Under the pieces are notes generated by a model. The model saw only the letters and a program-made list of their open reading frames with translations, had not been told where the DNA came from and made no database searches. A DNA stretch of 64,000 nt from Agriotes lineatus (taxonomy: Eukaryota; Arthropoda; Insecta; Coleoptera; Elateridae): assembly GCA_940337035.1 (NCBI GenBank), contig OW679197.1, positions 41,980,466-42,044,465 of the forward strand, read 5' to 3'. Below, piece by piece: positions 33,331-44,169 of this stretch (position 1 is its first letter; every line of letters begins with the position of its first letter). Made by a program: the position numbers and the translations under genes.

Positions 33331-35202
33331 TAAAAAAATAAATTAACAGGACGAAAAGAAGGTCGAACAACACAAATAAGAGATAAAAATGGAAATAAAC
33401 TAAAGACGGAAAGGGAGATATTGGATAGGTGGAGGGAGTATTTCGAAGAAATATACAAAGACTACCTAATGCAGGAGGAGGAAGCAGATGAGGTGGAAGA
33501 ATATGAAGAACTGGAAATAAATACAGAGAGACCGACAAGAGAGGAAATAATAGGGGCCATTAACAAAATAAAAAATGGAAAAGCTGCTGGCATTGACAAT
33601 ACCCCAGGAGACCTAATAAAAGCTGGAATTAGAGAAAATGCGGAGATTATCTACCACTTATTTGGAAAGATTTGGGCGCAAGAAGTGTTACCAGCAGATT
33701 GGACGAAAGGGCGCATTATCACGATACCAACATCAGGAGATAAAACGCAATGCAGAAACTGGAGAGCAATAACACTATTGAGTGATACTAGCAAAATTTT
33801 AATAAGAATAGTACTGGAAAGGATAAAAAATACGGTGGATGATATCCTGAGGCCTAACCAAGCAGGATTTAGAAAACGGCGTTCCTGCACAGACCAAATT
33901 TGTACCCTAAGAATAATAATAGAAGAAGGCATGGAATGGCAGAAAGAAATGTACTTTGGTTTTGTGGATTTTGAGAAAGCCTTCGATAAAGTAAATAGAT
34001 CAATGTTATGGAAAATCCTCAAAGACTATGGAATCCCAAAAAAGATTATCCGAATAATAAAACTATTATACCAAGACTTCAGCGCAACAATCGAACACAG
34101 TGGGGGGGTGTCAGAACCAATAAATATTGAATGTGGAGTGCGACAAGGTTGCATTCTCTCACCGATTTTATTCCTGATTGCTGCTGATTGGGTTATGAAG
34201 AAAGTAACTGATAATAGGAAAGGACTAGCATGGAGGTTCGGAAAGGTATTAGAAGATTTAGAATTTGCCGATGACATGTGCCTCATAACCGAAAGACTTA
34301 ATCACATGCAACAAAAAATTAACAAACTTAAAGATGAAGTGGCTAAAATCGGAATTAAAATAAACACTGGAAAAACGAAAATGATGAGAATTAACACGAA
34401 GAATATAGAAGAGATTAGGCTGGATGGAAAACCTATCGAGAATGTACACGAATTCGTTTACCTAGGTAGTGTAATTGATGATAGTGGAGGATGCCAGAAA
34501 GATATAGAAAGAAGAATAGGCAAAGCGCAAAATGCGTTCGGCAGGTTGAGGAAAGTCTGGAACTCCAAAGAGATCTCTTTGAGAACAAAGATGCGTATCT
34601 TCGATACAAATGTTAAAAGTACCCTATTATATGCAAGTGAGACCTGGTCATTTAATAAAAAAGAACTTAAACAAATACAAGTAGTAATAAACAAGTGCCT
34701 CAGAAGAATTATAGGTGTATACTGGCCAAACAGAATCTCAAACGAAGAATTATGGCAGCGCACAAACCAGGAACCCATCGATAAATATATTGCAAGAAGA
34801 AAATGGGGTTGGATAGGCCACACATTAAGGAAGCCGAACACGGATATTACAAAACAAGCACTGGACTTTAATATTAAGGGGAAACGGAAACAAGGGAGAC
34901 CAACAATAACATGGAAAAGAAATATAACGACAGAGTGCGGGCTAATAAACAAAACGTGGAGTGAACTAAAAACCGTAGCGCATAATAAGAGGGAGTGGAA
35001 AGGAATTATAGAAAGTGTGTGTGAAACTATAATACCATAGACCAAATAGACAATTCAACTCAACTTAACCGAAAAACAAAAAAAATGTGTGAAGGTGAGA
35101 AGATAGTGCAAGACTAGCGACCTTGTACTATTACCCCTGCTACAGAAACGTCCCAGGACGCCCTATGCTCCCTATGGAGCTACAGGATTAAGTAAGTAAG
35201 TA
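33331..35202 (+). mobile_element. 5'-truncated non-LTR retrotransposon (LINE)
   Basis: Flanked by AGTCTAAAAGAC at 33,319-33,330 and 35,203-35,214, a 12-bp target duplication. It ends in a TAAG microsatellite tail (TTAAGTAAGTAAGTAAG) after a 3' UTR of about 150 bp. The endonuclease and ORF1 are missing, so this is a typical 5'-truncated insertion. It landed at the start of the tRNA-like repeat copy C. Confidence 0.85.
33334..35040 (+). CDS. LINE reverse transcriptase, 5'-truncated, open frame
   Basis: Open from the insertion edge with no start codon needed; about 568 codons, ending in TAG. In order it shows a leader with DRWREYFEEIY, GKAAGIDNTPGDLIKAG, NWRAITLLS, QAGFRKRRSCTDQI, VDFEKAFDKVNR, the RQGCILSPILF block, and the catalytic FADDMCLI. 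Then come GIKINTGKTKMM, the thumb region with YLGSVIDDSGG, and a C-terminal part with RRKWGWIGHTLRKP and KRKQGRPTITWKR. These are the standard RT blocks and a C-terminus common in arthropod LINEs; the clade (RTE-like or another) cannot be fixed here. No stop or frameshift interrupts it, so the insertion is fairly recent. There is no endonuclease, so it is not autonomous. Confidence 0.9.
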   Translation, partial: KNKLTGRKEGRTTQIRDKNGNKLKTEREILDRWREYFEEIYKDYLMQEEEADEVEEYEELEINTERPTREEIIGAINKIKNGKAAGIDNTPGDLIKAGIRENAEIIYHLFGKIWAQEVLPADWTKGRIITIPTSGDKTQCRNWRAITLLSDTSKILIRIVLERIKNTVDDILRPNQAGFRKRRSCTDQICTLRIIIEEGMEWQKEMYFGFVDFEKAFDKVNRSMLWKILKDYGIPKKIIRIIKLLYQDFSATIEHSGGVSEPINIECGVRQGCILSPILFLIAADWVMKKVTDNRKGLAWRFGKVLEDLEFADDMCLITERLNHMQQKINKLKDEVAKIGIKINTGKTKMMRINTKNIEEIRLDGKPIENVHEFVYLGSVIDDSGGCQKDIERRIGKAQNAFGRLRKVWNSKEISLRTKMRIFDTNVKSTLLYASETWSFNKKELKQIQVVINKCLRRIIGVYWPNRISNEELWQRTNQEPIDKYIARRKWGWIGHTLRKPNTDITKQALDFNIKGKRKQGRPTITWKRNITTECGLINKTWSELKTVAHNKREWKGIIESVCETIIP

Positions 35203-36030
35203 AGTCTAAAAGACGTAGGAAGTATTGTAATCACGAAAAAAACACCCTTCGAAATTTCTTCAATCTTCACGTTTCAGGATCCCTAGATGCTGAAAAACAG
35301 GTTTTCTTAATTCCGTCTGTCTGTCTGTCTGTCTGTCTATTGGCGGTATAACTCAAAAACTATTTGTTAGAGGAAGACGAGATTTTGCATTATATGTCTA
35401 CCTGACATGACACCATAAAATTTCGGAAAAATATATACAGGGTGAACACTTTAAAAAATAAAATGTTGTTTACTTTTACTTTACTAAGGCTTTATCATTG
35501 GCGAAAATATGACCTAACAGATACAGGGTAAACATCACGAATTGGCTAGAATAATATGGTGCTTTATAACGCAGCAGAAACTCGTCCACTTCGAGCAAGC
35601 CCGTGGCTCAGTTATTCTAGCGGCTGAGCGCGGAGTGCAAATTCCAGCGGAGTACATTTTTACTTCCCTCGTTTAAAAGACAAACGAATATTTTATTTGC
35701 AAAAGACGAAATTAATAATTTGCATATAGCTCAGGCTTTGTCATTGGCGAAAATAAGACAGTTACAGGGGAAACACCACAAATGGGACAGAATAGAATGG
35801 TGTTTTATAACGCTTCAGTAACTCGTCGAATACAAACACGCCCGTGGCTCAGTTATTCTAGCGGCGGACAAGAAAATGGCTCGAAATATTCGCCACGGAG
35901 CGCTGAGTTCGAATCCCAGCGGACTAAATTTTTTTATTTGCAAATTGATTAAATTCGCGCTAGGGAAATTCGGTGTAAACCTCGTTACAGATTTTTAATA
36001 TTGAAATAAAATACGCACGACGTACCATCA
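35203..36030 (+). repeat. Interspersed repeat with tRNA-like module, copy C
   Basis: Its first ~30 bp lie left of the LINE (about 33,300-33,330). It holds a CTGT microsatellite at about 35,316-35,340, GGCGGTATAACTCAAAAACT, ATATATACAGGGTGA and two tRNA-like stretches. One, near 35,608, is shortened and lacks the T-arm. The other, at 35,842-35,937, is complete, with GTGGCTCAGTTATTCTAGCG and GAGTTCGAATCCC. TTTTTACTTCCCTCG recurs between them, so the copy looks like a partial tandem duplication. Confidence 0.75.
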
Positions 36031-36161
36031 GTTATATTCAAATTAAGAATACAATTCAACACATTTTTGTTTAGGGTGTTCTTCCAAAATGATTTATATA
36101 ATACCCATTGGTTGAAACATGCATTTTCTTTTTCTGTAAGTTTAAATGAACCTTTTATTTT

Positions 36162-36374
36162 CTAATGGTACTTGGAGGAAAGCAGTTTTTTTAAATAAGA
36201 TAACAATTTTTTCTCGCCATATGTTACTGTGAAACTACGTGGTATACCAGTCTTAGTGTGAGGTATCGTAACAATTAGCAAAATATCTTCTACTTGTATA
36301 TCGTCTACAATTAATTTAATGAGCTTATTTCGGCGGCAAGCGCTAGCCACCCTCAAAATGAGTGCAACCTGCAA
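36162..36374 (-). pseudogene. Tyrosine recombinase fragment (Crypton-like)
   Basis: The 70-codon minus-strand frame contains SACRRNKLIKLIVDDIQVED and then IVTIPHTKTGIPRSFTVT. This matches the block around the first catalytic Arg of tyrosine recombinases as found in Crypton-type elements and related insect proteins (a CRxxEL-type box, then PxTKTxxxRxFTV). The C-terminal catalytic His/Arg/Tyr part is missing. The Penelope dimer is inserted just upstream of it, about 20 bp away. Confidence 0.6.
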
Positions 36375-36600
36375 CCAATGGGATGATTAAAATATAATCT
36401 CTGAAACTTCTTTGTGGCGTGAATTCATAATTAATTTTCTTATATGGGTATTTCGCCACTCTGCAAATTAAAATATTAAATAACGAAAATATTAACAAAT
36501 AACAATTAAAACTAACAAGAACTTATCTTTTTTTCACTGGAAGAAAAAACGACCAACCTCCAATGAATTTTCTGACATTGACGTTTGTTGATATCTGTAC

Positions 36601-37697
36601 CTACTTGATCTCATCTTTAAGAATCGATAGCCAACTATTGTCTAAAAATATTGAGAAAGACGACACGCATTTTTCTTCGTTAAGTAAAATGTATGCCGTT
36701 TCCTTAATTTTTCTCCTAGTTGACATCGATTCTTTAGACAAGATCTTTGTGTTGTCCCATTGTATTTTATGGTTTTCATCCCAAGCATGTTCTGCCAGCT
36801 TAGACTTATTGAATTGATACGTTTTCAACATATTTTTATGTTCTTTAACTCTTACTGCTAAAGGCCTGGATGTTTCACCGATATAATATTTCCCGCATTC
36901 ACAGGGAATACTATATATACAATTCCTTGAATGCTGTTCTTCGTTGAACGGTTTAGTTTTTGTAAGAACTGACCGTAAAGTATTCATCGTTTTGAATACC
37001 GTCCTAACATTGAATCTATTTCCAATTCGTCTAATTTTGTCAGATATGCCTGGAATATATTGTATAGTAAGAGTATTATATTTTTGAGTGTCATTCCTTT
37101 GTATGTGTGTGGCATTGCTTCGTGTATTGAAAATGTTCCGAACAAGAGTCTCTGGATAGCCATTATCTTGTAAAACATTAATAATAAATTCTTTCTCTTT
37201 TTTGAAAATTGTATCATTAGAGCAAACAACTTTGGCTCTGTCGTAAAGACTTTTTACAACGCCTGTCTTTATGTTTTTGTGATGGTTAGAATTAAAATGT
37301 AAGTACCTATTAGTATTGGTTTTCTTACGGTATACTGATGTTTCAAAAGTATTTATTGTGCGTGTGATTAGTGTATCAAGAAAGGGTAACTGATTGTTTT
37401 GCTCTGTTTCTAATGTGAATTTGATGGAGGTTTCTTTACTGTTAATATGTTCAAGAAATTTGTCCACCTCATCTATATCATGAGGCCAAATTGCAAAAAC
37501 ATCATCGACATATCTCCACCAAACTACTGGTTTGTTGGTGTACGTGTAGACATGTTGTTGTTCAAAGTCTTCCATAAAAATGTTACTAACAATGGGAGAT
37601 AAAGGTGAACCCATTGCCATCCCGAAATCTTGTTGGTAAAATTCATTGTTTAGTTGAAAGTATGTCGTTGTGTAACACATTACATACACGAACAACA
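36601..37697 (-). pseudogene. Penelope-like RT and GIY-YIG endonuclease, left copy
   Basis: The frame is open over about 360 codons and lacks the first part of the RT. It has FYQQDFGMAMGSPLSPIVSN, the catalytic WWRYVDDVFAIWP, LPFLDTLITR, and a connector with NGYPETLVRNIF. It ends in a GIY-YIG endonuclease with NCIYSIPCECGKYYIGET followed by an R...EH block. RT plus C-terminal GIY-YIG is the hallmark of Penelope-like elements. It differs from the right copy at the 5' junction and at one residue (IQYIPG against IPYIPG). Confidence 0.9.
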
Positions 37698-38810
37698 TTA
37701 AACGTTGGTACCATTATGGAACTCTTAACACTATGCATTAAAACGACATACTTTCAACTAAACAATGAATTTTACCAACAAGATTTCGGGATGGCAATGG
37801 GTTCACCTTTATCTCCCATTGTTAGTAACATTTTTATGGAAGACTTTGAACAACAACATGTCTACACGTACACCAACAAACCAGTAGTTTGGTGGAGATA
37901 TGTCGATGATGTTTTTGCAATTTGGCCTCATGATATAGATGAGGTGGACAAATTTCTTGAACATATTAACAGTAAAGAAACCTCCATCAAATTCACATTA
38001 GAAACAGAGCAAAACAATCAGTTACCCTTTCTTGATACACTAATCACACGCACAATAAATACTTTTGAAACATCAGTATACCGTAAGAAAACCAATACTA
38101 ATAGGTACTTACATTTTAATTCTAACCATCACAAAAACATAAAGACAGGCGTTGTAAAAAGTCTTTACGACAGAGCCAAAGTTGTTTGCTCTAATGATAC
38201 AATTTTCAAAAAAGAGAAAGAATTTATTATTAATGTTTTACAAGATAATGGCTATCCAGAGACTCTTGTTCGGAACATTTTCAATACACGAAGCAATGCC
38301 ACACACATACAAAGGAATGACACTCAAAAATATAATACTCTTACTATACCATATATTCCAGGCATATCTGACAAAATTAGACGAATTGGAAATAGATTCA
38401 ATGTTAGGACGGTATTCAAAACGATGAATACTTTACGGTCAGTTCTTACAAAAACTAAACCGTTCAACGAAGAACAGCATTCAAGGAATTGTATATATAG
38501 TATTCCCTGTGAATGCGGGAAATATTATATCGGTGAAACATCCAGGCCTTTAGCAGTAAGAGTTAAAGAACATAAAAATATGTTGAAAACGTATCAATTC
38601 AATAAGTCTAAGCTGGCAGAACATGCTTGGGATGAAAACCATAAAATACAATGGGACAACACAAAGATCTTGTCTAAAGAATCGATGTCAACTAGGAGAA
38701 AAATTAAGGAAACGGCATACATTTTACTTAACGAAGAAAAATGCGTGTCGTCTTTCTCAATATTTTTAGACAATAGTTGGCTATCGATTCTTAAAGATGA
38801 GATCAAGTAG
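37695..38810 (+). pseudogene. Penelope-like RT and GIY-YIG endonuclease, right copy
   Basis: About 371 codons are open to a TAG stop, starting slightly further 5' than the left copy (GTIMELLTLCIKTTYF precedes the block shared by both). It carries the same YVDD catalytic site, LPFLDT block and GIY-YIG domain ending in DNSWLSILKDEIK. The open frame extends leftward through the junction into antisense of the left copy, but that part is not Penelope protein. The N-terminal half of the RT is absent, so it is non-functional alone. Confidence 0.9.
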
Positions 38811-38996
38811 GTACAGATATCAACAAACGTCAATGTCAGAAAATTCATTGGAGGTTGGTCGTTTTTTCTTCCAGTGAAAAAAAGATAAGTTCTTGTTAGT
38901 TTTAATTGTTATTTGTTAATATTTTCGTTATTTAATATTTTAATTTGCAGAGTGGCGAAATACCCATATAAGAAAATGAATTATGATTAAAATATA

Positions 38997-39610
38997 TCTA
39001 CCAAATATAGTCGGCCCCTAGTTATCATCATTAAAATGAATCGCCTAAAGCTTCAATAAGGAATTTGCTTTTCTCGTTTTTTTTATGGGATTTTTCGCCT
39101 TATATCCCATTGATTGTCATTTTAGAACTTCCCAAATCTTCTTTAACAATCAAAGAACTCTATAACATGGAATAAGAAGACCAAACTGTCAATGTTCGCA
39201 AACTTCTTATTTTTTCAAAAAAATAAGCCAATAAAACATTTTCCGTTGTCTTTGTTATATTTTCTTTAGAACACCACCACATGCCACATAAATGCGGTAT
39301 TCTCTAATATAGCTTATTCGGGATCTTCAGGTATACAGGCATATATGAGGTGGAATATTAGAAATCATTTCACTATCGTTTTCACTTTCGTGAAAATTCG
39401 GCCATTTTAAGTGTTATTAAAAATTGCTCTTAAAAATTGTATGAAACTCACAAAACGTTAAACTTAATTAGCGTCGTTTACTAGTCTCCGTAGTAACTGT
39501 ATAATTGGCTTGAATAAATTGAGATTAATATCATAGATATTTAGGCAAATATAATAATAGACATATGTAAAAAATTTCTTGTGGTTGTAGAAAAAATAGT
39601 ATTAAATACA
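38997..39610. other. No recognised feature
   Basis: AT-rich sequence beyond the Penelope dimer. It should be the upstream continuation of the interrupted recombinase-like region on the minus strand, but I could not read a matching protein. Confidence 0.45.
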
Positions 39611-39736
39611 CTTGTGGAAAGGGTAATTGCAAAACGCGCACGATTGGAGCGCGAGCAATAGCGAGCTCCAATTTTCGTACTAGTTTTGAAATGAACCCGT
39701 TTCCGCACTAGTATTACAATTACTATTTCCACACTG
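39611..39736. repeat. Foldback hairpin with CG-rich loop
   Basis: GTGGAAAGGGTAATTG pairs with CAATTACTATTTCCAC. The interior holds GGAGCGCGAG and a complementary GAGCTCC. Confidence 0.65.
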
Positions 39737-41185
39737 TTTTAAAGAACTGTGGAAAACCAGGTAATTACCTAACTAAAATTGATGTAAATTGATATGGAAA
39801 AATCGAACTTTTATTAACAAGTTAAAAAAAATGATGTTCCACACTGGTTGAGTGTACACAAAATATTCGAAAATGCAAGGGAAAATTTTTCAAAAACGAT
39901 GAATATAATGACAGAACAATCTTCACATGCTACTGCTGTAAATGCCAACTTTTATATAACGTTTTTCCAGGAAGATTTACGCAGAAAAATTCTTGCCAAA
40001 GGTCCTAACGATCTCCTAGACTACTATTTTTGTACTATACTGCTAAGTTTCACATTTCCAATACGTACTGAAAGAAACTTTCTAAAGAAAAAAAGCTCGA
40101 CACAGTTCTGATATACCAGAGTTCCAGACTTAAATCAATTCTAAAAATTAAGTGAAGATGAGAAGTAGACGTATTAAATGAATGAAAGAAGAGTATTTGG
40201 AAGTACTCCAGGTCATTCAGAAGCTTAATTTCTCTGAAAAATTACCCGACAGTTATTTTTAGTGGTGGGGAATACATTACAGCGTTACTAAATTAATGTA
40301 TTTTTATTTTCATTGATAGTTTATATTAAATTTAAAATTAATCAAGTATGTTGAACAGCGTGTGTAAATTGTATATTATAATATGATGAGAAAGTTTGCA
40401 ATTGCTCTTTATGAACTCTTAGTAACACATTACTAGACACCAACTAAGCATGAAAATGAAAATAATCAATTAATTACGAAATCTTAAGCTCTACAGGTTC
40501 TTCGTATATACGTAGCTTCCTCGAATTGTTCAAACACATATTAAAATGGCAACAATTTAATTTATAAATCAACTTATGATCTGACATGTAACATTTGCAG
40601 TTTCCACATAAATTTAAGATTTATTATAGTTTTAGTGACTCATTGCGTTACACTTTCTCACAGCATTTCCATGAAGAATTCTAAAAGAATGTGCGCATTC
40701 AAGGAAAAAACAGTTGCTGGAATTGCCCAGAAAAGTGAAAGCACATTTGGAAATAACTAAGTGCTACTGCTGTGACACTGCCTGATTAGCAGTAATATGT
40801 GCTTTTATTTCCTTTTTGAAACATGTTTCGAATTCACTTAGAGGCCGTTAATTATTATTTTAAACAAAATAATATTTCGTAAATATTTTAGAATGAATAA
40901 CTTGGTATTGTTACATACATGTTTTTAACTCACCGCAGTGATGTCATCGGCTATTAATTATTTACGCAACTTCTTACATAAATTCATTTTTTGCTTTAAT
41001 TAACAGGTGTTGTTTTTGGAACGAACAAATCGATGAATGAAAAATTCTAGGATTTGATTCACAATTTCTTGGAAAAAGTGCGGTGTGCTCTTAATTGATA
41101 GTTAATGTTAATGGTCTATTAACTTTTTATATACTGGAATGATACTACTAACAATTAAAAATCTTAAATTTATAGTATTTAACAT
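39737..41185. other. No recognised feature
   Basis: An 87-codon plus-strand frame at 39,848-40,111 begins with TTG rather than ATG and matches nothing I know. The remainder is AT-rich with no gene. Confidence 0.5.
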
Positions 41186-41191
41186 TACAAG

Positions 41192-41289
41192 CCAGGTAAA
41201 ACAGTTTTTACTGGCGATAGGATTGGGATGACTGGCTAGCCGTTAGGCAACCCTGTCATATCCTTGAGCCAGTAAAAATGGTTACCTGG
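41192..41289. repeat. ACTGGCTAGCC foldback, copy 1
   Basis: CCAGGTAAAACAGTTTTTAC pairs with GTAAAAATGGTTACCTGG. Inside is GACTGGCTAGCCG, the motif that forms the stem of the neighbouring hairpin at 41,462. Confidence 0.75.
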
Positions 41290-41461
41290 TGTGTTTTGTT
41301 GAATATTTTATTTGTTTCTCACTTGTAAATAACTAGAAATTTACCATTTATTCAAAATGTCAAACTGACAAGCAACTAAATTCATCAATATGACACATAC
41401 TAAGGAAGACAACTCTGGCTTTGCACGCTATCATTTATCTATGAGCACGCTTGTAAAATAT

Positions 41462-41500
41462 AACTGGCTAGCCAGTAAATTTTTTACTGGCTAGCCAGTT
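41462..41500. repeat. Perfect ACTGGCTAGCC hairpin
   Basis: AACTGGCTAGCCAGTAAA and TTTACTGGCTAGCCAGTT are perfect 18-bp arms around a TTT loop. Each arm is itself nearly palindromic (CTGGCTAGCCAG). Related to the foldback 170 bp upstream. Confidence 0.9.
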
Positions 41501-42385
41501 AAGAAACATTTTCAAGGTGAATACAGTGACTTGATAAATTGATGTTTACAAGTGAGGAACAAATAAAATAATTTTACAGTACGTACCAAAGATACTCATA
41601 CTGAAAATATGCTTACACCTTCAAAATTTCAATCGACATTTATATACAGCAATTATTAAATAACTACATCTAGTTGTTTTGGATTTTTTTACATGTGCTG
41701 CTATATTGCTTTCAAACTAGCTAGAAATGTCACTACTTAAGTATTGACAGCTCTGGCTAGTGTTAATAAATTGTAAAGTAGCACATCAAAATGTCCATAA
41801 ATTTCTAAGGTAACTAGATGTGGTTCCTGTGTAATCACTCTCTATATAAACTTACAAACGAATCTTTATAGTCACAAACAATCTTCTTAGACTAACATAG
41901 TTGCTAAAGCTTATATTCTTGATGTGCCTTAGCTGTTTCCTCAGTTTTGAGATCGTTTGAAAAATAATTAATACAACCTATAATGTTAGCCATTGTGATC
42001 CCGAAAATTATTTAGAATTTAAGTTTTCCAAATTTGGTAAGGTTGAGCAGGTAGATTAACGGGAGCTAGTCTCGTCTTCGGCCGGTAAACCGTCCTTACC
42101 GTTCGTGATACTTAATGGTACTAGTAGGGATTATACCACTTCCTCTAACATCAACCAATGAAAAACGACAAAATGCATAGTTACGCACGTACTAACTTTT
42201 GATAATGTACATAGCAACTGACAATCACATACCTTCCTGATTAATAGGTGATAATCACACGACTTCACAAACATCACGTTACCTGCTGTCAGTACAATTG
42301 TTATAACAACCACATTAACTATACTTTTAATATTTAAAATACACTATTCAAACGTTGTTTATTGACTCGTGATATAACCTAACCG

Positions 42386-42547
42386 AATGCAACTCGTGTC
42401 TTCTCGATTATCAAATAATTTCTGTTTCCACTCGATATATTGTTTTAGGTAATCACGCTCGTCCTTCGGACTTGCGTAATTGCCAAACAATATATCTCGT
42501 GTAAACAGAAATGATTATTTGATAATCAAGAATCCACTAGTTGCATT
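42386..42547. repeat. Foldback hairpin, ~70-bp arms
   Basis: AATGCAACTCGTG and GATTATCAAATAAT, TTCTGTTT, CGATATATTGTTT on the left recur inverted on the right. The loop has a CG-rich CGCTCGTCCTTCGG. Arms are imperfect but continuous. Confidence 0.8.
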
Positions 42548-42939
42548 ATATATGATAATATAACGCGCTAGCGCATCTCCTGGTATTTGTCGTTTGAGAG
42601 AATGAGCCTCACTATTTTGTTTCCCCCGAAAAGTAATAGTAGGCCATTACCTACCTACCTTGTGTGCTATATTGCAAAATAATACTATAATAAACTTTGA
42701 CATTAAAAACAAACAAATCGTACCTTCATAAGCAAGTACTTTAGTCCATTTTCAAAACGCTAAAAATTCGACAAAGTTTTAACTTCATTGACTCAAAACC
42801 GATTTTGATAATTTTTTTTTATTACTTTGGAAAAAGTTTAGAGAAAAGTTCCCCATAGGTGAGAAGGCGTGCTTTTTATTTTTTCAATTGTTATTAACAA
42901 ATAAGTGTTTTTTTAATATACTCTTAATTAAAAAATGTA

Positions 42940-43290
42940 TCTCTTTTATTTATTTAAACAATTGCCTGAAAATTGATAACATAATGTTTTTGGCGGCCTT
43001 AAAATCGGTCTAAAAACAAAATGGCGTCTACAAAATGACGTAGACTGTCAAATTTGTTTTTTTATTTTTGTTATTTTTATTAAATGTCTGAAGGTTTTCG
43101 GGGTCGCTGATTACGAATTTGACATTAAAACTCAACTAAAATAAAAAATGGCGGATCTAAAATGGCGGAAAGGGGTACATTTTTTAATTGGGATTTTATT
43201 TTTTAATACCTAGGGTTTTTTTGGGTGGCTGATCTCAAATTTTATGTTAAAATTTATCAAAAATGGTAAAAGGTGCCTAAAAAATGATGG
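42940..43290. repeat. Degenerate ~90-110-bp repeat with AAAATGGCG blocks
   Basis: Successive stretches share GGTTTTCGGGGTCGCTGATT or TTTTTTGGGTGGCTGAT, then AATTTGACATTAAAA-like, then AAAATGGCG. The units are too diverged to set the period exactly. Confidence 0.45.
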
Positions 43291-43724
43291 AAACAAATGA
43301 TAAAAGAGTTAAATGAGTATTAAAGATATTATATTTTAATCGATTTATTAAAATTAACTCAAGATAGGTACATTTAAAAGCAAGAAAAAAATTATTTAGT
43401 TTGAATTTCTTCTTCCTCTACTTCTTCTATTGACACTGCCAGTTGTGAATTAAGACAACTATTTCCGCCACATGCACCACAAGCCGCGGAATTATAAATG
43501 CCACTTTTTCTACACCCACAAGCTGGCCCGCAACCAGTTTTGCAGGTGCAAAAAATAAATTTTAAGGTGTTTTGTGGAGCTGGTTCTTGCGTCATTAGGA
43601 TTGGAAAATACTTTATCGCATTTCATTTGGTAATGTACTACATTTCTACACTCAAAATCGTTTTCAAATGTGATACTTTTCTGCATTAGCAACACCATTC
43701 TGCATAGCAACGGCGATTCGTTTT

Positions 43725-43915
43725 ACGTTTGGCAGTACTGAAGTGTATTGTTGGTGATACTGTAAGTCTGTGTCAAATTCGAGGAAAACAGGTTAGGTTT
43801 TGCGTCACTTTTGACACAGACTGACACAAAACCTAACCTGCTAGCCGAGAATTTGAGATAGACTTACAGTGTCCCAACAATACACTTCAGTAATGCCAAA
43901 TGCCTAACATCAACC
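43725..43915. mobile_element. CAGTACTGAAG palindromic MITE, copy 3
   Basis: GTTTGGCAGTACTGAAGTGT and CTGTAAGTCTGTGTCAAATT on the left are inverted on the right. The centre is enriched in AACCTAACCTG and its complement. It splits the PIN-like/Cys-rich pseudogene. The arms outside the core differ from those of the 24.5- and 24.9-kb copies. Confidence 0.8.
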
Positions 43916-44040
43916 GGAGCTGCTTATTGTGTTTTAGTACATAAAAACGAATTCTGCTCAGCTTGGTTATGTTTTGACATTTAGTGTCACTTATGTAAAA
44001 ATGTAATATATTGCATTTCTTATGAAATTCGATAAAATAG

Positions 44041-44169
44041 TATACGCAACACGTTAGAAAAGCGGTTTTACTGAACTCGTTTGGCCGTTTAAGTACTCGC
44101 TAACGTCCGTACTCAAACCAGCCATACTTCTTCAGTAAAACATTACTTTTCTAAACTTGTTGCGTAATA
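44041..44169. repeat. Foldback hairpin within the pseudogene
   Basis: TACGCAACACGTTAGAAAAG and GGTTTTACTGAA pair with TTCAGTAAAACATTACTTTT and CTAAACTTGTTGCGTA. The loop has TTTGGCCGTTTAAGTACTCG. Confidence 0.8.

Larger units (their letters stand above)
36397..38982. mobile_element. Head-to-head dimer of Penelope-like elements
   Basis: Two 5'-truncated copies lie as inverted arms (about 36,425-37,671 and 37,741-38,987) around a spacer of about 70 bp. The direct repeat ATGATTAAAATATA at 36,383-36,396 and 38,983-38,996 flanks the whole, so it appears to have entered as one unit. The arms look nearly identical. Penelope-like elements are known to form tandem and inverted partial copies. Confidence 0.85.

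Noticed and set aside
35842..35937. Functional tRNA genes at the tRNA-like modules
   Set aside because: A- and B-box-like motifs are present, but acceptor and anticodon stems do not form a proper cloverleaf and each module sits in a dispersed repeat.
37605..37694. N-terminal extension of the right Penelope frame
   Set aside because: It is antisense of the left copy, read through the inverted junction, and does not resemble Penelope protein.
39848..40111. 87-codon plus-strand frame
   Set aside because: Starts with TTG in AT-rich DNA and resembles no family; open length is within chance for such sequence.
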